Shown piece by piece: positions 11,737 through 21,947 of a DNA stretch of 64,000 nt (its first letter is position 1; the number at the start of each line of letters is the position of its first letter). The translations under genes and the position numbers were made by a program. The DNA comes from Rhodotorula mucilaginosa (lineage: Eukaryota; Basidiomycota; Microbotryomycetes; Sporidiobolales; Sporidiobolaceae). The stretch spans positions 186,001 through 250,000 of the forward strand of contig CP137871.1 in assembly GCA_034406715.1 (NCBI GenBank), read 5' to 3'. Under the pieces are notes generated by a model, which searched no databases, was not told the origin of the DNA, and was given only the letters and a program-made list of their open reading frames with translations.

Positions 11737-14700
11737 TCAGTTCAACCCTTCCTCGTCTGCCGCTGCGGCCGCGAGGTCGATATCGACCTCGTCCTCCTCC
11801 TCCCCTCGCAGGGCAATCCGCTCCTCCTCCTCCTCTTCAGCCTCGCCGTCCAGGTCCAGAGCCTCAACAGGCTCCGCCCTCCTTCGAGGAAGATCGGCAT
11901 CACCAGCAGCGGGTCCAGCCGCTTTGCCACCACCGGCCTCTTCAGCCTGCAAGATCGCCTTGATCGGCAACGCCGTCGTCCCCTCGGCCGCCGCCGGGAT
12001 CGCGACGCCGTCATCCTCCGGGTGCGCACCGGGCGCCTCGACCGGCTGGTTCGCGACGACGCTCGTCGTCATCTCGCGGTCGTTGCGCGGGATGCCGTCC
12101 TGCTCGCCGCCCACCACTTCAACAAACAGCGGACCGTCGCGGTCCTCGTCCCTGACGGCGTGCTCTGCGCGAGGCGGCTCGTCCGGGATCGAAGACGAGA
12201 CCGGCGCCTTTTCGACCGGCTCAAAGCCCGCCCGTCCGGGCTGCACAGCCGCCGCAACAGACGTCTCGGCAGAAGCAGAAGCGTCGCCCTCCGCAGCCGC
12301 AAGAGTCGGAACTGCACTCTGCGGCGCATAGTCGGACTTCTTCTCGTGGAAGTCGGCGCACGAGAAATCCCAATTCCGGCCGAGTTTCTTGGCGCGCTCG
12401 CACTGGCCTCGGGTCCAGACGCCGGCGTATGCGAGCGGCGAGAGGTACCACCACGCGAGGACTGCACCGCCGACCAGCGTCAACGCCACCGACAGGCGTA
12501 ACCGCGGGCGGAGGCGAGACGTCGCGAGGTCGAACGCGGTCGCGAGGAGGAGGAGCGCAAAGTAGAGCGCGGGGAAGTAGTGGTGCAGGAAGAGTTGGCG
12601 ACCCATCAGGAAGAAGGGGAAGTAGTGCAGGAACCAGCCTGCAAAGAGGAAAGTGCCGACGCGGTCGTAGTAGACGACTTGAGCTGGAGATCCAAGTCGC
12701 GATCGGTCAGCCTGCGTTCTCTGTTTCGGCAGCGAGAATGCACACTCAGACATCCAACTCACAGTTGGCAAAGTCCTTGTAGCCGCGTTGAGCTCGCAGG
12801 ATGAGCAATCCTCGAATGGCCAGGAACGAACTGACGGCGATGGTCGACAGAGCCCAGACGAACGGGTTCCCGATCAAGTAGACCTGACGATGATCCTTGA
12901 CCCAGCTGCGGACGATATCCCCAGTCAGCACTTCAACTTTCATTGAAAGAGTCGCCCGAGAGAGAGAAAGAGCCTCTCACAAGTTGATCCCGCGCAGGAG
13001 CAGAGGCCAGCTCGAAGGGCGCGAATCGTATGCGTGACGGTCCGTCAGGCCCTGATTCGTCTGCCACATAACGGTTTGAAGCTCGGCAAACTTGGCGAGG
13101 AACGACGGACGACGGTAGTTGACCTTGCGCGCGTCGAGAGGAACTGCGCGCGGAGGTTCGACTCCCGGGTCAATCAGATGTCCCCTGCAAACCCTAGAAG
13201 CGAACGGACTCACGCATCTTGTGCTCGTTCGTCTCGATGTACCACAGCGCGTTCTCGCGACTCGGATTCTTGTTGCACGTAACTTCCTGCTGCTCGAACC
13301 CCCACTCGGGCAGTTTCACCTTGTGACTGAACAGGTAACACCCCGTCAACATGTGGCGGAGGCGGAACCTCGTCCTCAACGCCTCGAGGTGGGTCTTGGC
13401 GTGTTTCCCTCCATAGGCCGACTCGACCTGATCGATCTCGAGGACCCAGTGGTCGTTCGCGTCGCCTTCGAAGCCTTCGAACCCGTAACCGGACACTTCG
13501 TTCTGGTAGTCGACTTCGCTGACGGGCGGGCGGACGTCGTGCGAGTGCAACTTTTTGTGCGTGGAAGGGTGGTGGAACACGAGCGTCTGGCGGTCTTTGA
13601 TCGGCGTCGGGGGCGCGTGCGTCTCGACGTCGGGGATGTTGGGATCGGCAGTCGCGTTCATGACGAGCCAGACGTTGTTGTCGTCGCGGTGCGGGTAGAG
13701 AGTAATTTGTTGTTCTGAGGGAGAGATGGAGGTTTAGCCAGGGCTGTTCCCCGGCTCAGAGGCGGGAGGCGAGACTTACGCTGACTGCCGCCGGGGTAGA
13801 CGTGAGGATGAGAATGCAAATAGCCGCCCTGCGTATGCGCGTGGCGAATGGTGACGCGCGAACCGACCATGACGTCTGCACCGCGCGCAAGAGAAGAGGC
13901 CGAGTCGAGGACGTCGCGGGAAGGACAGAAGAGACGAGAGATCAGCTCGCACCGCTCGCTATGATACTGACGCCCGTTTCGGCACCTCTGAAGACGCACC
14001 TGCAAACGTGTCTTGCATGCCGTGTCCGCGGAGCGTGTGCTGGAACTCGGAACTCATGAAGCCGTCTCCGTCGCCCGAGTTGCTCAACACGGCAAAGTGA
14101 ATCGCAAACATCGAGATGTAGAAAACGATCGGGACGGCAATCAAGCAGATGGCCCTCGCGACGAAGTGGCGAACGAGGAGCGGGATCGGGACGCGCAAGT
14201 CGCCGAGGAGGAGCCAGAGTTGCAGGACGGTAAAGACGCCGACGGTCGCGATGGTGAACAAGCCGACCCACTTGCACGAGACGACGGCGCCGAGCGCGAG
14301 TCCGGTCAGGGTCAACCACGTCCACCACCTCCTGGAGAACGGTCCGACTTTGCCGAGGCGGTCGCGCGGCGTCTCGTTCTCGTTCGAGAAGCCGATCCAG
14401 AAAAACGCCGACAGGGCCGTGAACAAGATCAGGGGCGAGTCGAGCAAGATGAACCTCGATTGGGTGATCAACCCGTTCTCGAACAGGACAAAGAGGGCGC
14501 CGAGCAAGGCCGTCGCGGGGCGGAGGTGCAACGCGCGCAGGGTCAAATACGCGAGGGGGACGAGCGCGAGTCCGAGGGTCGCGGGCAACAGGCGCATCGC
14601 GACGTAGGGGACGTGGGCGGGTCCGTACTCGGCGCCGATGTCTTTAAAGTCGAACTGGCCGCCTTTGAAGCCGGCGAGCCAAGCGACGAGGGTGATGAGG

Positions 14701-15398
14701 AGTTTGGCGAGCGGAGGGTGCACGTCCATGAAGAAGCGCGACTGGATATACCTGCGTGCAGTTGGGGTCGGTAAGAGGGTGCGTGTGCAGTCGGATCTTT
14801 TGAGTGTGCAAGTGAAGGACTGACTTGTTGGCAAAGCTGTGATCCGACACCATCGAGCACGAGAAGGCTCGTCAGCCGGGCTTCCTCGTTCCGGACTTGC
14901 CGACAGCCAATTCCTAGTGTTGCGACCGTATCGACTCACCCTCCAAAATGGACTTCATCGAATCTGCGATACGGAGTAACAAGAGGGATCAGTCTCCGGT
15001 GCGGTGCGAAAGAGGAACGGCGACGCGCGGTACAAGCGGACTCACACGACGCTGCTCGGTCTTGCGATGTGCCAGTACCGTACGACTGCGCCGAGCAAGA
15101 CCAATCCGGCCAGGACGCGGTTCTCGCCCGGTTGGATCACGTCGAGTCCGCCTCCGACGCGGCTCCACCAGGTCGACGACGTCCCTGTCCGGGATCTGTT
15201 TGCTTTTGCGAGTGGGCGGTCGTCCGAGAGGGAAGCTTTGCGTGGCCGGCTTGCGTACGAGGAGGGCTTGGCACTCTCCGTGATCTTGTCGCTCGTGTAG
15301 GCGTCGGCAGCTGCTGGCGGAGCGACGTACGTCGACGTGGACGCGGCGCCGAGGGAGCGGTCGCCGAGCCGGCGTGACCGCAGTGGGTCCGAGGCCAT
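11737..15398 (-). CDS. PMT4: Dolichyl-phosphate-mannose-protein mannosyltransferase, PMT4 type
   Basis: This ER membrane enzyme transfers mannose from Dol-P-Man to Ser/Thr of secretory proteins. The start at 15398 (MASDPLRSRRLG) leads through a cytosolic Ser-rich tail into the first transmembrane segment. The early luminal loop carries the D-E/H region and F-M-D-V-H-P-P-L-A-K. A multi-spanning region follows, then MIR repeats (V-T-I-R-H-A-H-T-Q-G-G-Y-L-H-S-H and a second block with G-C-Y-L-F-S-H), then the C-terminal membrane bundle with H-Y-F-P-F-F-L-M-G-R-Q-L-F-L-H-H-Y. The L-F-L-H-H-Y block and single-enzyme context point to PMT4. It differs from the usual PMT4 in a C-terminal extension of well over 100 residues. 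This extension is Ala/Glu/Asp-rich and ends in runs of Glu (about 11740-12300). Several short introns are present. It shares a 292-bp divergent promoter with ZPR1. Confidence 0.93.
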
Positions 15399-15690
15399 CC
15401 CTAGCTTGCTGGCCGTGTGCCCGAGCGCGTTAGAGTGAGGAAAGAGTCGCTATAGCCAGCGCTGCACCGCCTCACTCTTGCTGACCTCTCGTTCTGCTTC
15501 AGCGCGTGCACAGCTTCACTCTCTCTTCCTCCTTATACACACACACACAGTAAGTACCGTGTTAGACATACAGTCGCAGTGCAGCATAGACTGACAGCTT
15601 GCCCCGATCTTCTGCCCGCTCGCCCACTCCGTCTACCCCGGAAACGCAACCTCGCCACTCATCTTCCATCACCCTCTCGAAGACCTCAAC
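15399..15690. promoter_or_regulatory. Bidirectional promoter region PMT4 / ZPR1
   Basis: The two start codons are 292 nt apart on opposite strands, so this segment must hold both promoters. It has pyrimidine-rich tracts on the ZPR1 side and a short (AC)n run at about 15536-15549. No individual factor site is claimed. Confidence 0.5.
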
Positions 15691-17328
15691 ATGTCGACCT
15701 CGGAATCAACTGCAACAGCACCGGAGGAGCAGCAGCCGCAGAGTCAGTGGCGACCCATCGGGGAAGCCGTCGGCGCAGGCGACGTCCCCGTCGAAGTCAT
15801 CGAGTCGCTCTGCCTCAACTGCCACGAACAGGGAGAGACCCGCATGCTCCTGACCGTCATCCCCTACTTCCGCGAAGTCATCGTCTGCTCCTTCCGCTGC
15901 GAACACTGCGGTCACACCAACAACGAGATCCAGTCCGCGGGAGAGATCCAACCCCTCGGCGCCATCTACACCGTCAAGTGCACCGACCGCGACGACCTCA
16001 ACCGCCAACTCGTCAAGTCCGAGAGTTGCACCATCTCGATCCCCGAGTACCAACTCACCATCCCCGCCGGGCGCGGTCAGTTCACCACCATCGAGGGCGT
16101 CCTCGCCGACACGATCCGCGACCTCGAACACGACCAACCGCTCCGCAAAATCCAGCACCCCGAACTGCACGAAAAGATCCAAGACCTCGTCGCGAAACTG
16201 CGCGTGATTGTGCCCAACGTCGAGGCCGCCCCCGGTGGCGCCGACGACGAACCGACCGCGTCCACGTCTGCCGAGGCCACGGCGCCGATGCCTAACTTTA
16301 CCCTCAAACTCGACGACCCGTCCGGCAACTCGTTCGTCGAGACCCGCGGCGGTCTGCAGGACCCGAAATGGTCCAAGCGCGAGTACGGCCGCGACAAGGC
16401 CCAGGACGAGGCGCTCGGACTCAAGCACGACGAGGAGCAGGACAAGGCGACGAGTCACTACCCGGAAGAGATCCTCTCGTTCCCGGGTGTGTGCTCCCTC
16501 TGTGGCAGCGAACTCGAAACCCTCATGAAAAAAGTCAACATCCCGCATTTCAAGGTGAGCAGCCCCGTCGCCTTGTGAGCGAGTGCTCAAGGATTGCACT
16601 CGTCTGACTCGACTCGGACCTCTCTGGACACACGCGCGCAGGACATCATCCTCATGTCGACTAACTGCCACGACTGCGGCTACCGAGACAACGAGGTCAA
16701 GTCGGGCGGCGCCATCTCGGCAAAGGGTCGCAAGATCACGCTCAAGGTCGAAGACACCGACGACCTCAGTCGAGACATTCTCAAGGTGCGTTTCACGAGA
16801 ATTCTCTCTACTCGATGACGAAGGCCAGGAGCTGACACGCTCGCCGCACACCAGTCCGAAACCGCCGGCTTGACGATCCCCGAAATCGACCTCGAACTGA
16901 ACCCCGGTACGCTCGGCGGCCGGTTCACGACCCTCGAAGGCCTCCTCCAACAAGTGTACGAAGAGCTCGACGAGAAAGTCTTTGCGCGCGGGGACGCGTC
17001 CGAACGCGGCGTCACGGACGAGATGGCCACTTTCCTCGGCAACTTGAAAAAGGCCATGGCGGTCGAGATGCCGTTCACGGTCGTGTTGGACGACCCGTTG
17101 GCCAACTCGTACATCCAAAACACCTGGGCGCCCGATCCCGACCCCAACTTGGTCGAGGAGGACTACGAGCGCGACCACTTGCAGAACGAGGAACTCGGAC
17201 TGAACGACATCAACACCGACAACTATGGTCATGTTGAGGTCCCCGAAGGTGGCGAGAACGCCCCTTCCGCCACCGCCGCCGCAGCACCGGACGCAAAGCA
17301 GGAGGTCAAGCCGATCGTTCAGGCTTAG
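15691..17328 (+). CDS. ZPR1: Zinc finger protein ZPR1
   Basis: ZPR1 is an essential eEF1A-binding protein (an eEF1A folding chaperone in yeast) with duplicated zinc-finger/beta modules. The ATG at 15691 begins [13 protein letters not shown]. The first zinc finger is C-L-N-C...[11 protein letters not shown], followed by the first beta domain with [10 protein letters not shown]. The second copy has C-S-L-C, then [11 protein letters not shown] and [11 protein letters not shown]. Two introns interrupt it at about 16555-16641 and 16784-16853, the first inside the second zinc finger. The C-terminal tail is acidic and Ala-rich. Length is close to the family's normal size. It is convergent with the amino-acid transporter downstream. 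Confidence 0.96.
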
Positions 17329-17510
17329 GCGTTCCGCTTTTTCATTCCCTCTCTCATTCGCATAGACGGACGGTCGCATGTATGATATGACTATATAGCA
17401 AGTCAACCCATGATGAATCGGAAGCAGAAGAAGTGTTGTCTAACTGGTCTACAATGGAGAGAAAAGTCTTACAACAGAGGGAAAATGGACATGGGATGAA
17501 CGGGGCTCGG

Positions 17511-19593
17511 TCAGGATGCAGCTCCGCCTTCTTCTGCCGGCAGCGGTAACGACGAGGTGACTTTGCCGCCGAGATATCCCAGGGTGTTCAAGCTTCCCTG
17601 TGGAGACTGCTGCACGAGGTGCCCTGCGATTCGGGAAACGGGAATGCTGATCAGCTCTGGCTCCGCAAGCCACAATGTCTGATGGAAAGCAGCTTACAGA
17701 TGTTCAACGAGAGCGAGACGACCATGACACAAACTCCCCACGAGAGGAGCAGCATCGCGAGGTACCGTAACCGGCGATCGTGCGGCGACTCGGAGTCTTT
17801 GAACAGCGCCAAAACTGCGGGAGGAGCGGGATGAGGCGGATGCGCACACAAACGAGCGGACCGTCTCGGAGGAAAGATACGCACAGAAAACCGAAGGGAG
17901 GATGAAAGAGATGGTGGTCGAGCCCGTCGCGCCGACAAAGCCGAGCACGGTCTCGAGGCTCGAAACAAACATGGCGATCAAAAAAGTCGTAAACAGCAAC
18001 GCGCCACTCTCGACCACAAACCGCCCGAGCGGGATCTCGTCGCCGTCGGAGTGCTCGTCGACGTCGTCATCGTCGCTGGTAGGGACCCGTTGCGGGAAGA
18101 GGAACTTGTCGAGCGAGGCGCGGGCGGGGTGAAGTTGCAGCGGATAGGAGAAGAGGACGAGGATGACGATGCCGACTTGACCGATCATGACGATGTTGGT
18201 TCGCGGGTACATCCTGCAGGCCGTTCTCGCGACTCTTCAGCTCCATCGACGGTGCTCGGACCCAAGGAACAAGTGAACGCACTCGATGAGGTTGCCGCCG
18301 ACGGCCGAACCGAACGTCAAGTAACCGAGAATGCCGAGGACTTCGTCTGCATGCGAGTGGGAGGGCGTTAGAAAAGATGTCGTCTAACCGACTCGATGGC
18401 TCCGAAAGCTTACAGATGATAGCGGCGCCGCCGATCGAGGTGCAGACGGTCAAGTTCAAACGAGCCTGCGTGTTGGCCTGCAGCTCGTTGAAACTGCAGA
18501 TTAAAGTCATGTCAGTTCAATTCACCAGGAAATACCAGAGGACAGCCCACTTACACCGCAAAGATGTTCTGCGCGCACGTGTAGGCGAAAACCTGGACCG
18601 GGATCGATTGGATGAAAGAGGGTCCGAACCGGAACAAGTCTACGTCGCCCGGCGCCGGGAGAGCCTCGTGGCTGACAAAGAAGTAGTACACGACGACGAA
18701 AACGAGGTAGCCAATCGTGCAGAGGGCGATGTACGAGGTCATTTTAAGGCTGTCGAGGCGGCGGAGGAACGCGAGAGGGCAAAGGAGGGTCATCGAGGCA
18801 AGGATCCAGAGCCTTCGGTCGAGCAGGACCGAGTCTGACAGGTCAGGTTGGAAGCTTCGAACCACCTGCAGGTTCGAAAAGCCGGGTCAATCCGCGCACT
18901 CGACGGATCGATGGTCCAAGATGCGCCGTACTTTGGGCATGAGAGCGCCAATGACGATGAGGTACGAGATGGAGACGCCAAAGCATTTCAGCGCGACGGC
19001 AAAGTCGAATCTGTTTTGCAGCCAGTGTCAGTCTCTCGCGCATACCCCGAAAGAAACGGGGTCACCCAAGTAGAAACTCACAGTCGCGCCAGACCCGGAT
19101 ACGTGAGGTTGCTCAGGCTCGAGAAGCTCGCCGCCCGGTGGGGTGCCATCGCCGCGCACCGCGTCAAGAGATAGAGCCCAAAGGCTGCCGCCGCTCCGCA
19201 GACGAGGACCATCAAGATGCCAGGAACCAAGCCTTCGCCCGCGAATGCATGCGCCCTGCGGAATCGCACGACGTCAGCTTCTCCGAGCATCCGCGAAAGG
19301 TGTGCTGGTACCTACATGGCTAACGATCCCGTTCCAATGATCGTGTCTGTACACGTACAGGACGAGGGGAGCAGACACTTTGGGTCAGCACGCGGATCCG
19401 GCGCGAGGTGCCGGACGATGAGGAGAGATCACGGCGACTCACTGGCCAGGTTGGCGATGCACGACATGAGCGATGCTGCGCCATCTCGTCCCTCTGGCTT
19501 GACCGGCGGCGGTCCGTCCGAGTCGTCGTGCAAGAGCGGCCGCCGGTCCTCGACGTGAGGCGATGAGGAGGCGGAGCGAACAGACGAGCCCAT
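17511..19593 (-). CDS. AVT/SLC38-type amino-acid transporter, probably vacuolar
   Basis: The ATG at 19593 starts MGSSVRSASSSPHVEDRRPL, a polar cytosolic tail. The first membrane helix follows, with I-A-N-L-A-N-T-I-I-G-T-G-S-L-A-M-P, the typical start of the amino-acid/auxin permease fold. The rest gives about eleven hydrophobic segments, including F-A-Y-T-C-A-Q-N-I-F and F-N-E-L. A loop with an Asp run (S-D-D-D-D-V-D-E) leads to G-A-T-G-S-T-T-I-S-F-I-L-P near the end. At least seven introns are visible. The family moves neutral or basic amino acids with protons across vacuolar or plasma membranes. The AVT5-7 subgroup is my best guess from the N-terminal motif. The final exon, coding a short Gly/Pro tail and stopping at 17511, was placed from splice signals only. 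Confidence 0.85.
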
Positions 19594-19870
19594 CGTGTTG
19601 TGCGCGCACAGGGCAGGGGGCTATTTGCACCGCTTAGCGAAACAAACCAGCCAGACTTGCTCCGCGTGCATGCAGAGTTGATCGGGGTAATGCACGGATC
19701 GGCGTGCGCAATCACGCGCCTCGAGTTTCCGCAAATTCCGCGGCAACGCCACGAACGGAGCACTTCAAATTTCGCAAGTACTTTAGGACTCTCCAATCTG
19801 TGAAACTTCTGATAGACCACAATTGGGTCAATGCAGATCAATGACTGAGACAAGGGAGTGACCGAGCCAA
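19594..19870. other. Spacer between transporter promoter and island 2
   Basis: About 280 bases, more AT-rich than the flanking core genes. It probably holds the transporter promoter. Nothing recognisable otherwise. Confidence 0.4.
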
Positions 19871-21587
19871 CTAAAGAGAATTGAAAGGGCGTGCCCTGCG
19901 AGACCATGCATCCGGATGGACACCGTACACAGTGAGAGCAATTCTGCGGCCAATGGAGGGCCGGTGCCCCAACGCATGCGGATGGCTGTTCAATAGCTCC
20001 CACTCATCCAGTAGATGGCCTGTCTGATTTGGTGGTTCTCCTTCGTCACCCTCCGAGCTCATGGCTTGCTCTTCCTGGCTTGTAGGAGCCGGACGGGTAA
20101 AAGAAGCGGAGCGCAAAGGGGAAGATGGTAAAGAGGAGCAAGGTGAATGGGCCAAAGGCAATGGGGAGGAAGGTGAAGGGGAGGAGGACAAAGGGCGGGC
20201 AGCAGGCTGCATACACAACTTCACTCATCAGACTGTTTCAAGATGGTAAGGTTCTCTCAAAGTGTGGGAAGGAGACTCACCTGGGTGTGTGCAACGACTT
20301 GCTTCACCTGTCTTGTCAGAGCATCCTGGACCGTCAGGAAACCGAAGAAGAAGAAGAAGAAGAAGAAAAAGTCAGTTACAGCCGTTCCAGTCAAGGTTAA
20401 TTGTAGAACATGACAAACCACCTCGTGCTCTATCCTTTCTGGCTTCCACTCACACTGGGAACAGAGTGGGCAAGGCAGGAATCAGCCATGTGATCAATCT
20501 GGTCACAACAGCAAGAGGACAACTTACAAGGCCATTCGCTGCAGCAGCAATCCCGTCATTGCGGGACACTGTTCTGGTATGGTCCATGATTTTATCCAAC
20601 CACCAGTTCCACGCAATGGCTTTGGCATCTGCAAGCTTCTTATACTTCTTTGGTGTGAGCTGCGACCTGCATGCGGTTGTCCAGGCGCAAAGCTTCCGGA
20701 CCAAGTTCTGCCCCGGGGCTTTGGCTTCAATCTCCTGTTTAGCCTCTTTAGCTCTCAGGGTTTTCTGCCTGCTTCTGCCCCTGCGTTTATAGCCCAACAC
20801 ACTGAGGAAAGTCCAGTCTGTCAGCTTCTTCCGCCACGTGGTGTAATCTAAGCGTGCCAGCTTCTTCTGGAGCACAGTGTATGGCTCTGCGATTGTGTCC
20901 AAATTGGAGGAGCCTATGATTTCTTCAGCGTATTGCGTGAAAATCTGCGCAGCCTCTTTGAAATGCTCAGCGTGTGGCCAGTTCTGCGGGCATCCAAGGC
21001 GCACGCAGAACTTGCTCGGGTCAGTTGGGTACGGAACAGACTTTGACTGTCCGCCATCTACTGTGACAGACATACATGCTTCACAGCTGCATGCTCAAAA
21101 GAGCATCGTTTCTGCAGCCAATGATTTCCCTGTCAGTCATCTTCAGCAAGGCAAGTCTGGCAAGAGCAAGCACAGGCTTGAGGCATTGCCACCGGTTCGT
21201 TCTATGCCAGCTCACCAAGGTTTCTGCAACCGCTCGCAACTTGTCTGAAGGATCCTGCTGCCCCTCCAGTACCCGAGTAATAGCCTCGCATAGTTGACGC
21301 AAATCCTGGCCGAAGGCATCTCGAGTGTCCCGGTATGCCGACCAGTTGCGGTACTTGTGGGTGTAGTCAAAGAACGGCTCTGCCCACACCTCCACCAGAG
21401 CTTCTCCAAGCATTGCCAGGTGCCCATTAGGTCCATAGACCCCTCCAAGGAACTTTGAGAGTAGGCAAAGCAGGGCGTGCAACGTAGAGGAAGTTGTTTC
21501 CGTGGGATTTTCCCGGCGGGCATGGGGTCGCCTCGACCTGAATTGACCCGGAGTTGGAGAAGCTGGAGACAGTGTGCGCTGTTCCAT
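19871..21587 (-). CDS. Island-family gene A; function unknown
   Basis: A two-module family member starting at the ATG at 21587 (MEQRTLSPASPTPGQ). Module 1 has L-G-G-V-Y-G and A-L-V-E-V-W-A-E-P-F and ends D-K-L-R-A-V-A-E-T-L at a GTGAGC donor. Module 2 begins at a W-P-H-A segment, has Y-T-T-W-R-K-K-L-T and A-K-A-I-A-W-N-W-W, and ends in A-A-A-N-G-L at a GTAAGT donor. The 36-nt microexon at 20419-20454 codes CEWKPERIEHEV. A small exon (D-A-L-T-R-Q-V-K-Q-V-V) and a Pro/Ser-rich tail follow. The end is GHRPSIGRRIALTVYG, then D-A-W-S-R-R-A-R. The promoter motif lies about 100 nt upstream. No known domain or signal peptide is visible. Confidence 0.6.
20344..20367 (+). repeat. (GAA)8 microsatellite inside an intron of island-family gene A
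   Basis: Eight GAA units on the plus strand read as TTC on the gene strand. They form the pyrimidine-rich tract of the intron downstream of the microexon. Repeat-length change could affect splicing, but this is speculation. Confidence 0.85.
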
Positions 21588-21947
21588 TGCGCTGCAAGCC
21601 CAAGGAGTATATGAGCGAGAGAGAGAGAGTTCAGCTCGCGCGCCCCAGACTTGTGTGCCTCACACGTCGCACCTTCGCTGCTCCGCGGACAAGCCGCAGA
21701 CCATTTAACTTCAGCCTTTACCCTCTGAGTAGCTCGAGGTTGTGTAGAGTTGGCAAGGCTGCGTTTTTGGTTAGTGTGCTTGCCGCCGCAGAGCGTACGC
21801 AGCTTGCGCTAGGATGTGCGTTGTGCGGTCAGATCATCAGATGGGATCTTGAGAGGTTGTCGCTCAATGAGAATCCGTGCATATCACAGGCTTGCCAACC
21901 CGTGTACAGCAGTATCGCTGCATTGCTGGCTGATCCCAAGAAGGCAC
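21588..21947. other. Spacer: island-2 promoter and MGS1 3' flank
   Basis: About 360 bases. It contains the upstream motif at 21679-21700 and a (GA)n-like run near 21615-21630. No coding exon is supported. Confidence 0.4.
21679..21700 (-). promoter_or_regulatory. Island-family upstream motif, gene A
   Basis: On the gene strand this reads CTGCGGCTTGTCCGCGGAGC, about 95-115 nt before the ATG at 21587. It shares a 13-nt core with the plus-strand copy at 6801. Confidence 0.5.

Noticed and set aside
15706-17406. Long minus-strand open frame (over 500 codons) across ZPR1
   Set aside because: It is antisense to a clear ZPR1 gene, crosses its introns and has no family signature. High third-position GC makes such shadows common.
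20344-20367. GAA repeat as a Glu-rich coding tract on the plus strand
   Set aside because: The surrounding plus-strand frame has no homologue, and the tract falls in the pyrimidine tract of a minus-strand family intron.
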